Source: Serratia fonticola (lineage in GTDB: Bacteria > Pseudomonadota > Gammaproteobacteria > Enterobacterales > Enterobacteriaceae). Taken from it: 64,000 bases of DNA. The notes beneath the pieces were generated by a model. That model searched no databases. It had not been told where the DNA came from and was given only the letters and a program-made list of their open reading frames with translations. Shown here piece after piece: positions 26,086-34,148 of this stretch. Every line of letters begins with the position of its first letter. Positions within the stretch are counted from its first letter, which is position 1. The position numbers were made by a program, and so were the translations under genes. Where the stretch lies: assembly GCF_006715025.1 (NCBI RefSeq), contig NZ_VFMK01000001.1, positions 5,146,001-5,210,000 on the forward strand, read 5' to 3'.

Positions 26086-26459
26086 ACGTTTTTAAGCGTG
26101 CGCTACCACTTGTGGTTCTTATCTTGTTGACTGGTTGCGATAACGGACGAAGGTTAGCAGAAAATTATGCTGAACAAACAATAGGGGGCGAACTTAAAAA
26201 CCCAAGCTCAGCGAAGTTTGCTTCTGTAGTGACATATAGAATAAAGCAGACTGATGGGTACGCTGACTTGGTTCACGTTTGCGGACTTGTTGACGCAAAA
26301 AACAGCTTGGGTGTATACACTGGAAGCACACGTTTCGTTGTCAGCTTTCTTGATAAACAACAACCTGAGCTTTTAGCTAAAGCGATAGAAGAACCTGAAA
26401 ATCGAGCAGCTTTTGAAGCTGTGTATTGGAAAAACTCCTGCAAGGAAGGTCATAGTTAA
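26082..26459 (+). CDS. Small lipoprotein, possible lysogenic conversion gene
   Basis: A GTG start (overlapping the previous stop as GTGA) gives 125 residues with a lipoprotein signal, lipobox LLTGC (C19). The mature part has LKNPSSAKFASVVTYRIK and CGLVDAKNSLGVYTGSTRFVV, a pattern seen in small lipoproteins of unknown function. Two further cysteines (in VHVCGL and NSCKEG) may form a disulfide. It ends at a strong terminator. Confidence 0.7.
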   Translation: MNVFKRALPLVVLILLTGCDNGRRLAENYAEQTIGGELKNPSSAKFASVVTYRIKQTDGYADLVHVCGLVDAKNSLGVYTGSTRFVVSFLDKQQPELLAKAIEEPENRAAFEAVYWKNSCKEGHS

Positions 26460-26472
26460 CTTTCAATAAAGA

Positions 26473-26501
26473 TACCGGTGCAAAAGCACCGGTAATATTT
26501 T
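26473..26501. terminator. Bidirectional terminator
   Basis: Arms TACCGGTGC and GCACCGGTA surround an AAAA loop and are followed by an AT-rich tract with TTTT. It lies between the lipoprotein gene (plus) and the 3' end of the methylase gene (minus), which converge here. Confidence 0.8.
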
Positions 26502-27267
26502 ACCAATTTCTGATCACAAGTTCCTGTTGCTTGCCGGAGCTTCTTCCGGCCCCTCTGAGTGTGTAATGAATATCCACGGCGTCCATCGATAGCCCAGCGA
26601 AGACTTGCCGCATCTCAGGGATGTCGTTTACCGAGATAAGCATCCTCCCTTCAATCGTCCTGGCCAGATCAGCCATACGACTGTAGTTCTCAAACCCAAA
26701 CTCTACGCCGTAGCCCTCGGTCTGCCAGTACGGTGGGTCGCAATAGAACAGTGTATGGGGTCGGTCATACTTCTCAATGCACCTAGCCCAATCCATGTGT
26801 TCGATCAGGGTTCTTGCTAGGCGCATATGTGCCTGAGATAGATCCTCTTCTATCCGCATCAAGTTAAACCGGGGTGGGGACGTTGTTGAAGTGCCTAACG
26901 TCTGCCCTTCCAATTTGCCACCGAATGCCTGCTTCTGCAGATAATAGAACCGCGCCGCCCGCTGGATATCTGTCAGCGTCGCTTCTGGGGTGAGCTGCAA
27001 CCATTCAAACATCTGACGGCTGACCAGCGCCCACTTAAACTGTTGAATAAACGCGTCCAAGTGATGTTGGATCACCCGGTATAGGTTCACTAACTCACCG
27101 TTGATGTCGTTGATCACTTCAACTTTGCTGGGAGTCTTCAGGAAATACAACGCCGCTGCGCCGCAGAACGGCTCAACGTAGCAGGTGTGGTCAGGGAATT
27201 GCGGGAGTAGTTTTTTAGCCAAACGGCGCTTGCCGCCGATCCAAGGTATGATCGGTGTCGATTTCAT
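26500..27267 (-). CDS. D12-class DNA adenine methyltransferase (Dam-like)
   Basis: The start at 27267 (MKSTPIIPWIGGKRRLAKKL) gives 255 residues; the frame is open upstream but the extra residues look random. WIGGKRR is the SAM-binding motif I, VEPFCGAAAL follows, and DPPY (177-180) is catalytic motif IV. Dam-type enzymes methylate adenine in short palindromes such as GATC. No cognate restriction enzyme is adjacent, so it is an orphan, probably protecting phage DNA or tuning phage promoters. Confidence 0.88.
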   Translation of the reverse strand: MKSTPIIPWIGGKRRLAKKLLPQFPDHTCYVEPFCGAAALYFLKTPSKVEVINDINGELVNLYRVIQHHLDAFIQQFKWALVSRQMFEWLQLTPEATLTDIQRAARFYYLQKQAFGGKLEGQTLGTSTTSPPRFNLMRIEEDLSQAHMRLARTLIEHMDWARCIEKYDRPHTLFYCDPPYWQTEGYGVEFGFENYSRMADLARTIEGRMLISVNDIPEMRQVFAGLSMDAVDIHYTLRGAGRSSGKQQELVIRNW

Positions 27268-27370
27268 AAACTGTAAGCCTTTTTCATATATTAAAAATGC
27301 GGTAGGCTTAATCTGTCTCGCGAGACGGACTGAGCCTTGGTTGCTCACAGGCTGTTTCTGTGTGTGACGG

Positions 27371-27398
27371 CCTGCCCAGTGTTGACGCACTGGGCGGG
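27371..27398. terminator. Strong hairpin before the 27439 gene
   Basis: Arms CCTGCCCAGTG and CACTGGGCGGG around TTGACG form an 11-bp stem (one G-U pair), followed on the plus strand by a T-rich stretch. It may stop transcription running into the late region, or structure the leader of the next gene. Confidence 0.45.
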
Positions 27399-27438
27399 TC
27401 GCTCTTTCTTGCTAATCCTTGCGTAAGGAAGAAATAAC

Positions 27439-27945
27439 ATGGATTTTGGTGCGTTAATCAGTTCCGTTACTTCCATTGGTCAGATCGGAAAAGCGCTTGT
27501 CGATGAGCGCGATCGCCAGAAATTGGCGGCCCTCCAAATCGATCTCTCGAATAAAATCATTGAGGCTCAAACCCAAATCTTGCAATTGCTGGGCACCGTC
27601 GTCGAGCAGCAGCGGCTTATCCCTGTCCTTGAGAAACGCATACGCGAGTTGGAGGCTAGTGATGCTGAAAAAGCGCGTTATCAACTTACCAAACTGGGCA
27701 GTCTCAGGGAGTTCTTCGCTTATTCGTTGCGTCCCGATGCCGAACCGCTGGAGGGCACTGGCGAGGTCTCTCATTTCCTCTGCCAACCGTGTTTCGATGC
27801 TGGCAAGAAGGTGATCTTGACCGGAAACGGGGAAGGATACTGGAACTGCCCCGTCTGCCGACATGGCGCTCAGGTCGAGCCAGAGGCCCCCATCAGTTAT
27901 AGTACTGGGCGTCGTACTTTCATGGATGACATTGACGACTACTGA
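27439..27945 (+). CDS. Coiled-coil plus zinc-ribbon phage protein
   Basis: The 168-residue protein begins MDFGALISSVTSIGQIGKAL, continues with a coiled coil (about 25-80) and ends with a four-cysteine site, HFLCQPCFDAG and YWNCPVCRHG. Similar proteins occur in many enterobacterial prophages near lysis genes; none has a known function to my knowledge. A 177-codon frame on the opposite strand is a shadow. Confidence 0.7.
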   Translation: MDFGALISSVTSIGQIGKALVDERDRQKLAALQIDLSNKIIEAQTQILQLLGTVVEQQRLIPVLEKRIRELEASDAEKARYQLTKLGSLREFFAYSLRPDAEPLEGTGEVSHFLCQPCFDAGKKVILTGNGEGYWNCPVCRHGAQVEPEAPISYSTGRRTFMDDIDDY

Positions 27946-28165
27946 GCAATGAGTTGCCGGGGTTGTATCTTTTTTTGTTTGATGCATAACTTATTACCTC
28001 CTCTCTTGATTGACGCCGTGATGGTTACTGTTGCATTCTGATGGCGTCAGTCCTTCTGTTGTACGTCCGGCACCTCCTCCGTTCTTTTATCCGTGTATAA
28101 ATCACATTTCTAAAACCACTCGGCACAATGAATTCCTCTGTTGACCATCAACGAAGGAAGTCACC
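27946..28165. other. Gap upstream of the late/lysis genes
   Basis: A 220-bp gap with an imperfect hairpin, TGACGCC at about 28009 and GGCGTCA at about 28041. It is the likely site of a Mor-controlled middle/late promoter, since everything to the right is co-oriented. I could not identify -10 and -35 elements with confidence. Confidence 0.35.
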
Positions 28166-28531
28166 ATGTCGTTCTTGAATAAGTACCGTAATTTCCGTCG
28201 CCATCGCCTGTTGAGCTGGCTCATTGCCGCTGTTCTGTTGCTGGTGCTGATCGCGTTCCTGTCACCGGCGCAGATCGGTGTCACTGTTTACAAGCTGGCC
28301 CTGGTCTCCATTGCTGTTGTGCTGGGCTATCACCTTGACCGAGGGCTGTTTCCTTATGCCAGTCCGGGCAGTTATTTGCGCCAGGATTGGAAAACCACAC
28401 CGCCAAACATGGGTGCCCAGGATGCTGAATACCCTGTTGTCGATGGGTATCAGCTTATCTTTTCTGCCGTTCTGCTACGCCGAGCCATTATCGTGCTGGC
28501 GGTAGTGATTGGCGTAACGATGGGGCTCTGA
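28166..28531 (+). CDS. Putative holin
   Basis: The 121-residue protein has three hydrophobic segments (about 16-34, 38-55 and 100-119) with a hydrophilic loop PGSYLRQDWKTTPPNMGAQD. It directly precedes the endolysin and spanin genes, and holins of transposable phages occupy this position. The role is inferred from topology and context. Confidence 0.65.
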   Translation: MSFLNKYRNFRRHRLLSWLIAAVLLLVLIAFLSPAQIGVTVYKLALVSIAVVLGYHLDRGLFPYASPGSYLRQDWKTTPPNMGAQDAEYPVVDGYQLIFSAVLLRRAIIVLAVVIGVTMGL

Positions 28532-28537
28532 CTATCT

Positions 28538-29275
28538 ATGCATTGGCCACAAATTACCTGGATAGTTATCACCATGCTGGGCCTCGGCATCATGCTGGCA
28601 AAACATGGTCAACCCCGTATCTACAAATACAATTTTTGGGAGCAGTTAATTCATATTTTGCTGCTGTATTGGTTATTGTGGTGTGGTGGGTTCTTTTCCC
28701 AAGCCAACGCTGCAGGCATTCCGCTTGAGGCACAGCAGCATCAGCGCGAACTGACACGCAATGCACGCGCTATCTGGGGACTTGACGCGCCAGTCTCGCT
28801 CTTTGCCGCGCAAATCCACCAAGAATCTACATGGAAAACCGCTGCCCGCTCCCCCGTTGGTGCTGTGGGCTTAGCGCAGTTTATGCCTGCGACAAGTGAC
28901 TGGATTGCCGGACTCTACCCTAAATCTCTGGGCACAAATCAACCCTATAACCCGTCCTGGGCGATACGTGCCCTGGTGACTTACAACCAGTGGCACTGGG
29001 ATCGCATCACTGGCACCGCCAGCGATTGTGACCGTTGGGCCTTTGTGCTGTCCGCCTATAACGGCGGGCTGGGTTGGGTGCAACGTGACCGTAAGCTGGC
29101 CACAACAAAGAGGCTTGATCAATCTCGCTATTGGGGGCATGTCGAAACTGTCAATGCAGGACGTTCTGCAGCGAACTGGCGAGAGAATCGAGGGTATCCG
29201 CAACGCATTATTCAACGCTGGCAACCGATGTACGTTGATGCAGGTTGGGGATTGGGGGTGTGCAATGAAAGCTAA
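28538..29275 (+). CDS. Membrane-anchored lytic transglycosylase (endolysin)
   Basis: The 245-residue protein has two N-terminal hydrophobic helices (about 6-21 and 37-53), the second ending in a signal-peptidase-like SQANA-A site, then an SLT domain. The catalytic glutamate is E96 in FAAQIHQESTW, with SPVGAVGLAQFMPAT and LSAYNGGLGW following. The N-terminal 55 residues resemble a two-helix protein encoded as a separate gene in related phages, so this may be a fusion. It overlaps the spanin start by 11 bp. Confidence 0.85.
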   Translation: MHWPQITWIVITMLGLGIMLAKHGQPRIYKYNFWEQLIHILLLYWLLWCGGFFSQANAAGIPLEAQQHQRELTRNARAIWGLDAPVSLFAAQIHQESTWKTAARSPVGAVGLAQFMPATSDWIAGLYPKSLGTNQPYNPSWAIRALVTYNQWHWDRITGTASDCDRWAFVLSAYNGGLGWVQRDRKLATTKRLDQSRYWGHVETVNAGRSAANWRENRGYPQRIIQRWQPMYVDAGWGLGVCNES

Positions 29276-29687
29276 GTATGTGTTGCTTGCAGTCGGGGTT
29301 GTGCTGGCGCTGCTCTTTGTAACCATTGAGTTTGCACGGGAGTATGGCTACCAAGAAGGGCTAAGCGAGGCAAAAAGGGAATGCCTTGAGAACAAGCTCT
29401 CAGACAGTGAACAGGCGCTAAATGCATTCGCAAAAGCGGCAGAACAAGCTACAGAGCGCGTCAGACAAGCTGACAGAGCTTTATCAGAGAGCATCGCAGC
29501 ACAGGAACTTCGCGATGAAAAGACCACGAGGGATATCAAGAATGCACTCAAAAAATCGGCCGGTGGTCGTATTAACTGCGTGTTTGATAGTGACAGCATG
29601 CAGCAACTCAGCGCCGCACGTGATCGCGCCGCCGCTGCAGTTACCAGGGGTATTAACCGCGAGTTGCCCAGTACCGCCATTCCCTGA
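29265..29687 (+). CDS. Inner-membrane spanin (Rz-like)
   Basis: The start at 29265 (MKAKYVLLAVGVVLALLFV) gives 140 residues: an N-terminal membrane anchor and a long coiled coil (EQALNAFAKAAEQATERVR), typical for an i-spanin that spans the periplasm. It overlaps the end of the endolysin gene, and the o-spanin is nested in it in another frame. Confidence 0.8.
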   Translation: MKAKYVLLAVGVVLALLFVTIEFAREYGYQEGLSEAKRECLENKLSDSEQALNAFAKAAEQATERVRQADRALSESIAAQELRDEKTTRDIKNALKKSAGGRINCVFDSDSMQQLSAARDRAAAAVTRGINRELPSTAIP

Positions 29688-29808
29688 CGACGACAGTGCC
29701 GACGCCGCATTTGTCACACTGAAACAGATGTACGACATCTACGCCACGTGTGCGGGCCGTCATGTCGAGTTAGTAGATTTCATAGGCAAACGACATCATG
29801 AACCTTGA
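29542..29808 (+). CDS. Outer-membrane spanin lipoprotein (Rz1-like)
   Basis: The 88-residue ORF starts MHSKNRPVVVLTACLIVTAC with a lipobox (VTAC, C20) and a proline-rich mature part. It begins inside the i-spanin gene in a different frame and runs past its end, the usual Rz/Rz1 arrangement. An in-frame ATG nine codons upstream would lengthen the signal. The C-terminus overlaps the next gene by 11 bp. Confidence 0.8.
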   Translation: MHSKNRPVVVLTACLIVTACSNSAPHVIAPPLQLPGVLTASCPVPPFPDDDSADAAFVTLKQMYDIYATCAGRHVELVDFIGKRHHEP

Positions 29809-30109
29809 AGAATTGAATTTTAGTTTTAGCGCTGTGCAATGGCTGGTCACTGTGGCTATCGGCATTTATGCCTGGGTCATAAGCCGCCAAGCGGCAACAA
29901 ACGGCGAAGTATTAGAACTACGCACGCGGGTTATTGCACTGGAAGAGCGGGTCAGACAGTTGCCAACACAGCAGCAGTTGGCTCAACTGATGGTTCAACT
30001 CGGCGCTACCGAAGCACAACTAAACAACATTGGTGTTCAGTTAACGGCAATGTCGCGGCGTGTTGAGAGGATTGACGATTTTTTGATGAAACAGCGAGGC
30101 GGCAAATGA
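29798..30109 (+). CDS. DUF2730 protein (Mu gp25-like)
   Basis: The 103-residue protein has one N-terminal membrane helix (VQWLVTVAIGIYAWVIS) and a coiled coil, the DUF2730 layout. Mu gp25 occupies the same place before the head genes. Function unknown. Confidence 0.8.
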   Translation: MNLEELNFSFSAVQWLVTVAIGIYAWVISRQAATNGEVLELRTRVIALEERVRQLPTQQQLAQLMVQLGATEAQLNNIGVQLTAMSRRVERIDDFLMKQRGGK

Positions 30110-30402
30110 AATACCAGGATTTTTTACGTGAAGACATGCGCCTGGTTATCTTGCGTATCTTGTCTGAGATGCCAGGCTACACATCGAACAGCTCCGTTAT
30201 TTTTGAGGGGCTGACGCGCTATGGGCACAACCCCAGCCGTGATTTTGTCAAATCAGAGCTGCACTGGTTAGAGGAACAAGGACTGGTTTCCACAGAAGAT
30301 ATCGGTACCGTACTGGTCGTTCGTCTGACAGCGCGAGGCGCTGATGTGGGCGCTGGCCGTGCCATCATTCCTGGGGTGAAACGTCCAGGCGCGGGAGGTT
30401 GA
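30106..30402 (+). CDS. wHTH phage protein, VpaChn25_0724 family (Mu gp26-like)
   Basis: The 98-residue protein is a winged helix: DMRLVILRILSEMPGYTSNS, then FVKSELHWLEEQGLVSTED. Members lie between DUF2730 and the small terminase in Mu-like phages, as here. It overlaps the preceding stop as ATGA. Confidence 0.8.
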   Translation: MKYQDFLREDMRLVILRILSEMPGYTSNSSVIFEGLTRYGHNPSRDFVKSELHWLEEQGLVSTEDIGTVLVVRLTARGADVGAGRAIIPGVKRPGAGG

Positions 30403-30403
30403 G

Positions 30404-30958
30404 ATGGGCCGTAAATCCTCCATACACAAGCTGCCTGCTGATGCCAGGGAGCACATCGACAAGCTGATGCGTGATAACAGCATGACCTTGGCTGAGATGC
30501 TGGCAGACATCTGCGAACATTTCCCTGATGCCGCCGCTGAACTTAGTACCAGTACACTGTGGCGTTACAAGAAAAGCGGTGGTTTTGAAGAGTTCATGAG
30601 CCAGATGCAGCGTCAGCAGCAAGCGGCTCGCATGGCCGTCAGTGCTTTGGGCGAGAACCCAGACGACAAGGCCGGTACGCTCTTAGTGCAATCTGTGATG
30701 ACCTTGGTGCAGTCTGCAGCGTTTGCGGCCCAGGGTGACACCCCTGATACGGAAGAAGTGCTTCAACTTTCGATTGCCATGAAAAATGCTCTACAAGGCA
30801 GCAAACTGAGTCGGGAGGAACGTTCAGCAGTGATCCGCGAAGCTCGCGAGCAGCAGCTGCGTGAGCAACAAGCCAATCTTGACAAGGTAGCCTCGGCCCA
30901 GGGGTTAAGTGAAGACCAGGTGCAGTTCTGGCGTGAAAGCGTCCTGGGGATTAAGTGA
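30404..30958 (+). CDS. Small terminase subunit (DUF3486, Mu gp27-like)
   Basis: The 184-residue protein starts MGRKSSIHKLPADAREHIDKLM, the DUF3486 signature, with an HTH-like segment (LAEMLADICEHFPDAAAELSTSTLWRYK in parts) and a charged helical C-terminus. In Mu, gp27 is the DNA-recognition partner of the large terminase. ATGA overlap with the next gene. Confidence 0.88.
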   Translation: MGRKSSIHKLPADAREHIDKLMRDNSMTLAEMLADICEHFPDAAAELSTSTLWRYKKSGGFEEFMSQMQRQQQAARMAVSALGENPDDKAGTLLVQSVMTLVQSAAFAAQGDTPDTEEVLQLSIAMKNALQGSKLSREERSAVIREAREQQLREQQANLDKVASAQGLSEDQVQFWRESVLGIK

Positions 30959-32634
30959 TGAAATCATTAGCCTCAACGGTGCGTAACGTCGAATGGGATG
31001 AATTGCCTACCCGTGCCAGAGATATCCCATTTGCATTTAACCCGTTTGCTGAGGGTGTGCTGATGGCACACCAAGTTGAATGCCTGAAATTTGATGTTTC
31101 CATCCTTGCCATACCCAAAGGGCGACGTACTGGCATCACATTTGCCTGGGGGCTGAACTCCACACTTATCGCCGGTGCTCAGAAAGTCGCTGGCGGTGAT
31201 AACGTCTTTTACATTGGCGACACCAAAGAAAAAGGACTGGAGTTTATTGGCTATGTGGGGAAATTTGCCCGCGTCATCGCCAGGCAGCAGTCGCAAGATA
31301 TTTCCAACATCGAAGAATTCCTGTTTGAAGACCAAGATGACAAAGGCAATACTCGGCAGATCACGGCTTATCGTGTGCGTTTTGCCAGTGGATTCCAGGT
31401 CACTGCGCTCTCATCTCGCCCCGCAAATATTCGTGGCTTGCAAGGTGTGGTGATTATCGATGAGGCTGCGTTTCATCAGGACGTTCAGGGCGTACTGGAT
31501 GCGGCAACGGCCCTCCTTATCTGGGGCGGGCGCATTGTGGTTATCAGCTCTGAGAATGGTAAAAACAACCCATTCCACCAATTTTGCAATGATATTGAGG
31601 CGGGTCGATATGGTGATGATGCCGCCGTACTGCGGATCACATTTGACGATGCTGTTGCAAACGGCCTGTATGAGCGCGTCTGCGCCATGAGTGGAGAAGA
31701 GATAACGGTAGAAGGCAAGAAAGCCTGGTACAACCGTATCCGCAATGCTTACGGCCCGCGCAAGGCGGCGATGCGTGAAGAACTGGATGCAATCCCACGA
31801 GATGGGAATGGGGTATGTATACCCGGCGTGTGGATCGAGCGGGCCATGCCGGAAGAGCGACCAATAATCCGTCTTACGCTTGACGATGACTTTATCAATA
31901 TGGGTGAGGGAGAGCGCGAATCATGGGGTAATGCCTGGATAGAAAAGTACCTGGCCCCAGTGATGGTCACACTCGATCCCACGCTACGGCATGTGTTCGG
32001 TATGGACTTTGCCCGCCACCGTCACTTCTCTGTGATCTGGCCTATCGCTATCACTCAAAATTTACGTCGCGTGGTACCGTTCGCCATTGAATTGAACAAT
32101 GTTCCTTCCGGTCTGCAGCAACAGATCCTCTTCTGGTTTATCGATCACCTACCGCGCCAATCAGGGGGGGCGATGGATGCTACTGGCCCCGGAATGGTGC
32201 TGGCCGAGTACACAGCAGACCGTTATGGCCGACCTCGTATCGCTGAAATCAGCCTCAACCGCGCATGGTACGGTGTGTGGATGCCAAAGTTCACCGGGTT
32301 GTTTGAAGATAATATGATTGACCTGCCGCGTGACGAAAATATCGCTCAGGACTTGCGGATGGTTGAAACCATCGACGGCATACCTATGGTTGCAAAGCTT
32401 GAGAAAAAAGACCTGAAGGATGCTGAACTGGTACGGCACGGTGACTCAGCCATCGCCGGTTGCCTGGGAAACTACGCCTCGTTAAATCTGGCGACTGAGA
32501 TTGAATTCCAGTCTACCGGGCCACGTGACATTTTTCGTGTGTTGTCGGGTTATGGTTCAAGTAGCGCTGGGGAGTTTACGGATACCGGGTTCGGTACCGT
32601 GCGTGGCAGTAATGATTTTGGAGGGTTTATATGA
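30955..32634 (+). CDS. Large terminase subunit (Mu gp28-like)
   Basis: The 559-residue protein has an ATPase domain with Walker A-like AIPKGRRTGIT (about 52-62) and Walker B VVIIDEA (165-171), and a C-terminal RNase H-like nuclease with MDFARHRHFSVIWP. It cuts and packages DNA headful-wise from the integrated genome. It overlaps the portal gene by ATGA. Confidence 0.92.
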   Translation: MMKSLASTVRNVEWDELPTRARDIPFAFNPFAEGVLMAHQVECLKFDVSILAIPKGRRTGITFAWGLNSTLIAGAQKVAGGDNVFYIGDTKEKGLEFIGYVGKFARVIARQQSQDISNIEEFLFEDQDDKGNTRQITAYRVRFASGFQVTALSSRPANIRGLQGVVIIDEAAFHQDVQGVLDAATALLIWGGRIVVISSENGKNNPFHQFCNDIEAGRYGDDAAVLRITFDDAVANGLYERVCAMSGEEITVEGKKAWYNRIRNAYGPRKAAMREELDAIPRDGNGVCIPGVWIERAMPEERPIIRLTLDDDFINMGEGERESWGNAWIEKYLAPVMVTLDPTLRHVFGMDFARHRHFSVIWPIAITQNLRRVVPFAIELNNVPSGLQQQILFWFIDHLPRQSGGAMDATGPGMVLAEYTADRYGRPRIAEISLNRAWYGVWMPKFTGLFEDNMIDLPRDENIAQDLRMVETIDGIPMVAKLEKKDLKDAELVRHGDSAIAGCLGNYASLNLATEIEFQSTGPRDIFRVLSGYGSSSAGEFTDTGFGTVRGSNDFGGFI

Positions 32635-34148
32635 GCCGTAAAAAACAGCGTCGCCAGGGAAACCCACAACCCTCTGTAGCGCGCCCCCAATTAGGGCTGG
32701 AAATTGCCACTACCGGTGATGGCCGTGATATCACTCGCCCGTGGGTCGGTTCCCTGGCCTTGGCCGATGACAGTGTATTGATGAACCGGGGCGCTCCAGA
32801 CCTCAAAATCTACCGTGAGGTGTTAAGCGATGATGAGGTCAAATCAGCGTTCACCCAGCGACAAGATGCCTTGATCTCCCGCGAGATCAAAGTTGACGCC
32901 GGTGGCGAACGGCCTATCGATATCGAGGCGGCAGACGCCATGCAGCGTCAGATTGATGCACTTGGCTTTGACCGTATCACGCGCCTCATGCACTACGGTG
33001 TGTTTTACGGTTACGCAGTCTCTGAGCTGATTTATGGCACTCGCGACAGTTTGCTGTGGATCGATGAAGTCAAAGTGCGCGACCGTAGGCGATTTCGTTT
33101 TACGCCTAAAGGGGAGTTACGCTTGTTAACGCCAGGCAACATGTTCACTGGCGAACCATGCCCTGCTCCTTATTTCTGGTCATTTGCAACCGGTGCCGAC
33201 CACGATGATGAACCGTATGGATTGGGCCTGGCACATTGGTTGTACTGGCCCACATTCTTCAAGCGCAACGACATCAAGTTCTGGCTGATCTTCCTTGACA
33301 AATTCGGCATGCCAACTGTCGCAGGTAAACATCCACCAGGGGCAACGCCAGAGCAAAAGCGTGACTTGTTGGCGCTGACTCGCGCCATCTCAACAGACAG
33401 CGGCGTCATCATGCCGGAAGGCATGGCTATTGAGATGTTGTCTGCGGCGCGTTCTGGTGCAGCAGACTATGAATCCATGTACAAAGCGATGAATGAGGCT
33501 ATCCGCCGTGTAATTGTCGGGCAGATTTCCAGCTCGGGCGGTGCGGCAAAAGGGATTGGCGGTAATGAATCCTTGCAGGCCGATATCCTGACCAGTATTG
33601 CAAAATCGGATGCCGATGTGATTTGTGAGTCCTGGAACCGGGGGCCAGCTACCTGGTTGACCGAACTCAATTTCCCTGGTGCAGCTATACCCCAACTTTC
33701 ACGCGTGTTTGACGAACCGGAAGACCTGAAGTCCCGCGCCGAACGTGACAAGTTGATCGCCGAGACAACGGGCTACCGCCCAACATTAGCCACAGTGAAA
33801 GATACCTATGGCGGCGAATGGGAACAAAAGCCAACATTAGACGCACCAACACCACCACCGGTAGGCAACAAGCCCACTGAATTTGCCGAACACGAGCATG
33901 TCCCTGATGCCCCCGCATTGATGGCCGGTCAGCTCAATAAGACCCTGCAACCTGCGACGGACACCTGGATTGAACAAATCCACCAGGTGGTCGAAAAAGC
34001 GGAGTCTCTCGAGCAGCTGCGCGACGCTCTTGATGCGTTGCTCCCTGATATGTCACTGGATGATTATGCGGCAGCGATGGCACAGGCATTAGCCGCTGCA
34101 GCCCTTGCGGGTCGTTATGAAATCCTGCAGGAGGTGGCCCGTGGCTAG
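32631..34148 (+). CDS. Portal protein (DUF935, Mu gp29-like)
   Basis: The 505-residue protein matches DUF935: LSDDEVKSAFTQRQDALISREIKVDAG, RLMHYGVFYGYAVSELIY, and LIFLDKFGMPTVAGKHP, read in parts. It forms the dodecameric vertex through which DNA enters the head. The following gene begins inside its 3' end. Confidence 0.92.
   Translation: MSRKKQRRQGNPQPSVARPQLGLEIATTGDGRDITRPWVGSLALADDSVLMNRGAPDLKIYREVLSDDEVKSAFTQRQDALISREIKVDAGGERPIDIEAADAMQRQIDALGFDRITRLMHYGVFYGYAVSELIYGTRDSLLWIDEVKVRDRRRFRFTPKGELRLLTPGNMFTGEPCPAPYFWSFATGADHDDEPYGLGLAHWLYWPTFFKRNDIKFWLIFLDKFGMPTVAGKHPPGATPEQKRDLLALTRAISTDSGVIMPEGMAIEMLSAARSGAADYESMYKAMNEAIRRVIVGQISSSGGAAKGIGGNESLQADILTSIAKSDADVICESWNRGPATWLTELNFPGAAIPQLSRVFDEPEDLKSRAERDKLIAETTGYRPTLATVKDTYGGEWEQKPTLDAPTPPPVGNKPTEFAEHEHVPDAPALMAGQLNKTLQPATDTWIEQIHQVVEKAESLEQLRDALDALLPDMSLDDYAAAMAQALAAAALAGRYEILQEVARG

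Noticed and set aside
27454..27987. 177-codon ORF on the minus strand, antisense to the coiled-coil/zinc-ribbon gene
   Set aside because: The plus-strand protein has clear motifs (coiled coil, paired CxxC) and a good start; the minus frame has no recognisable feature.
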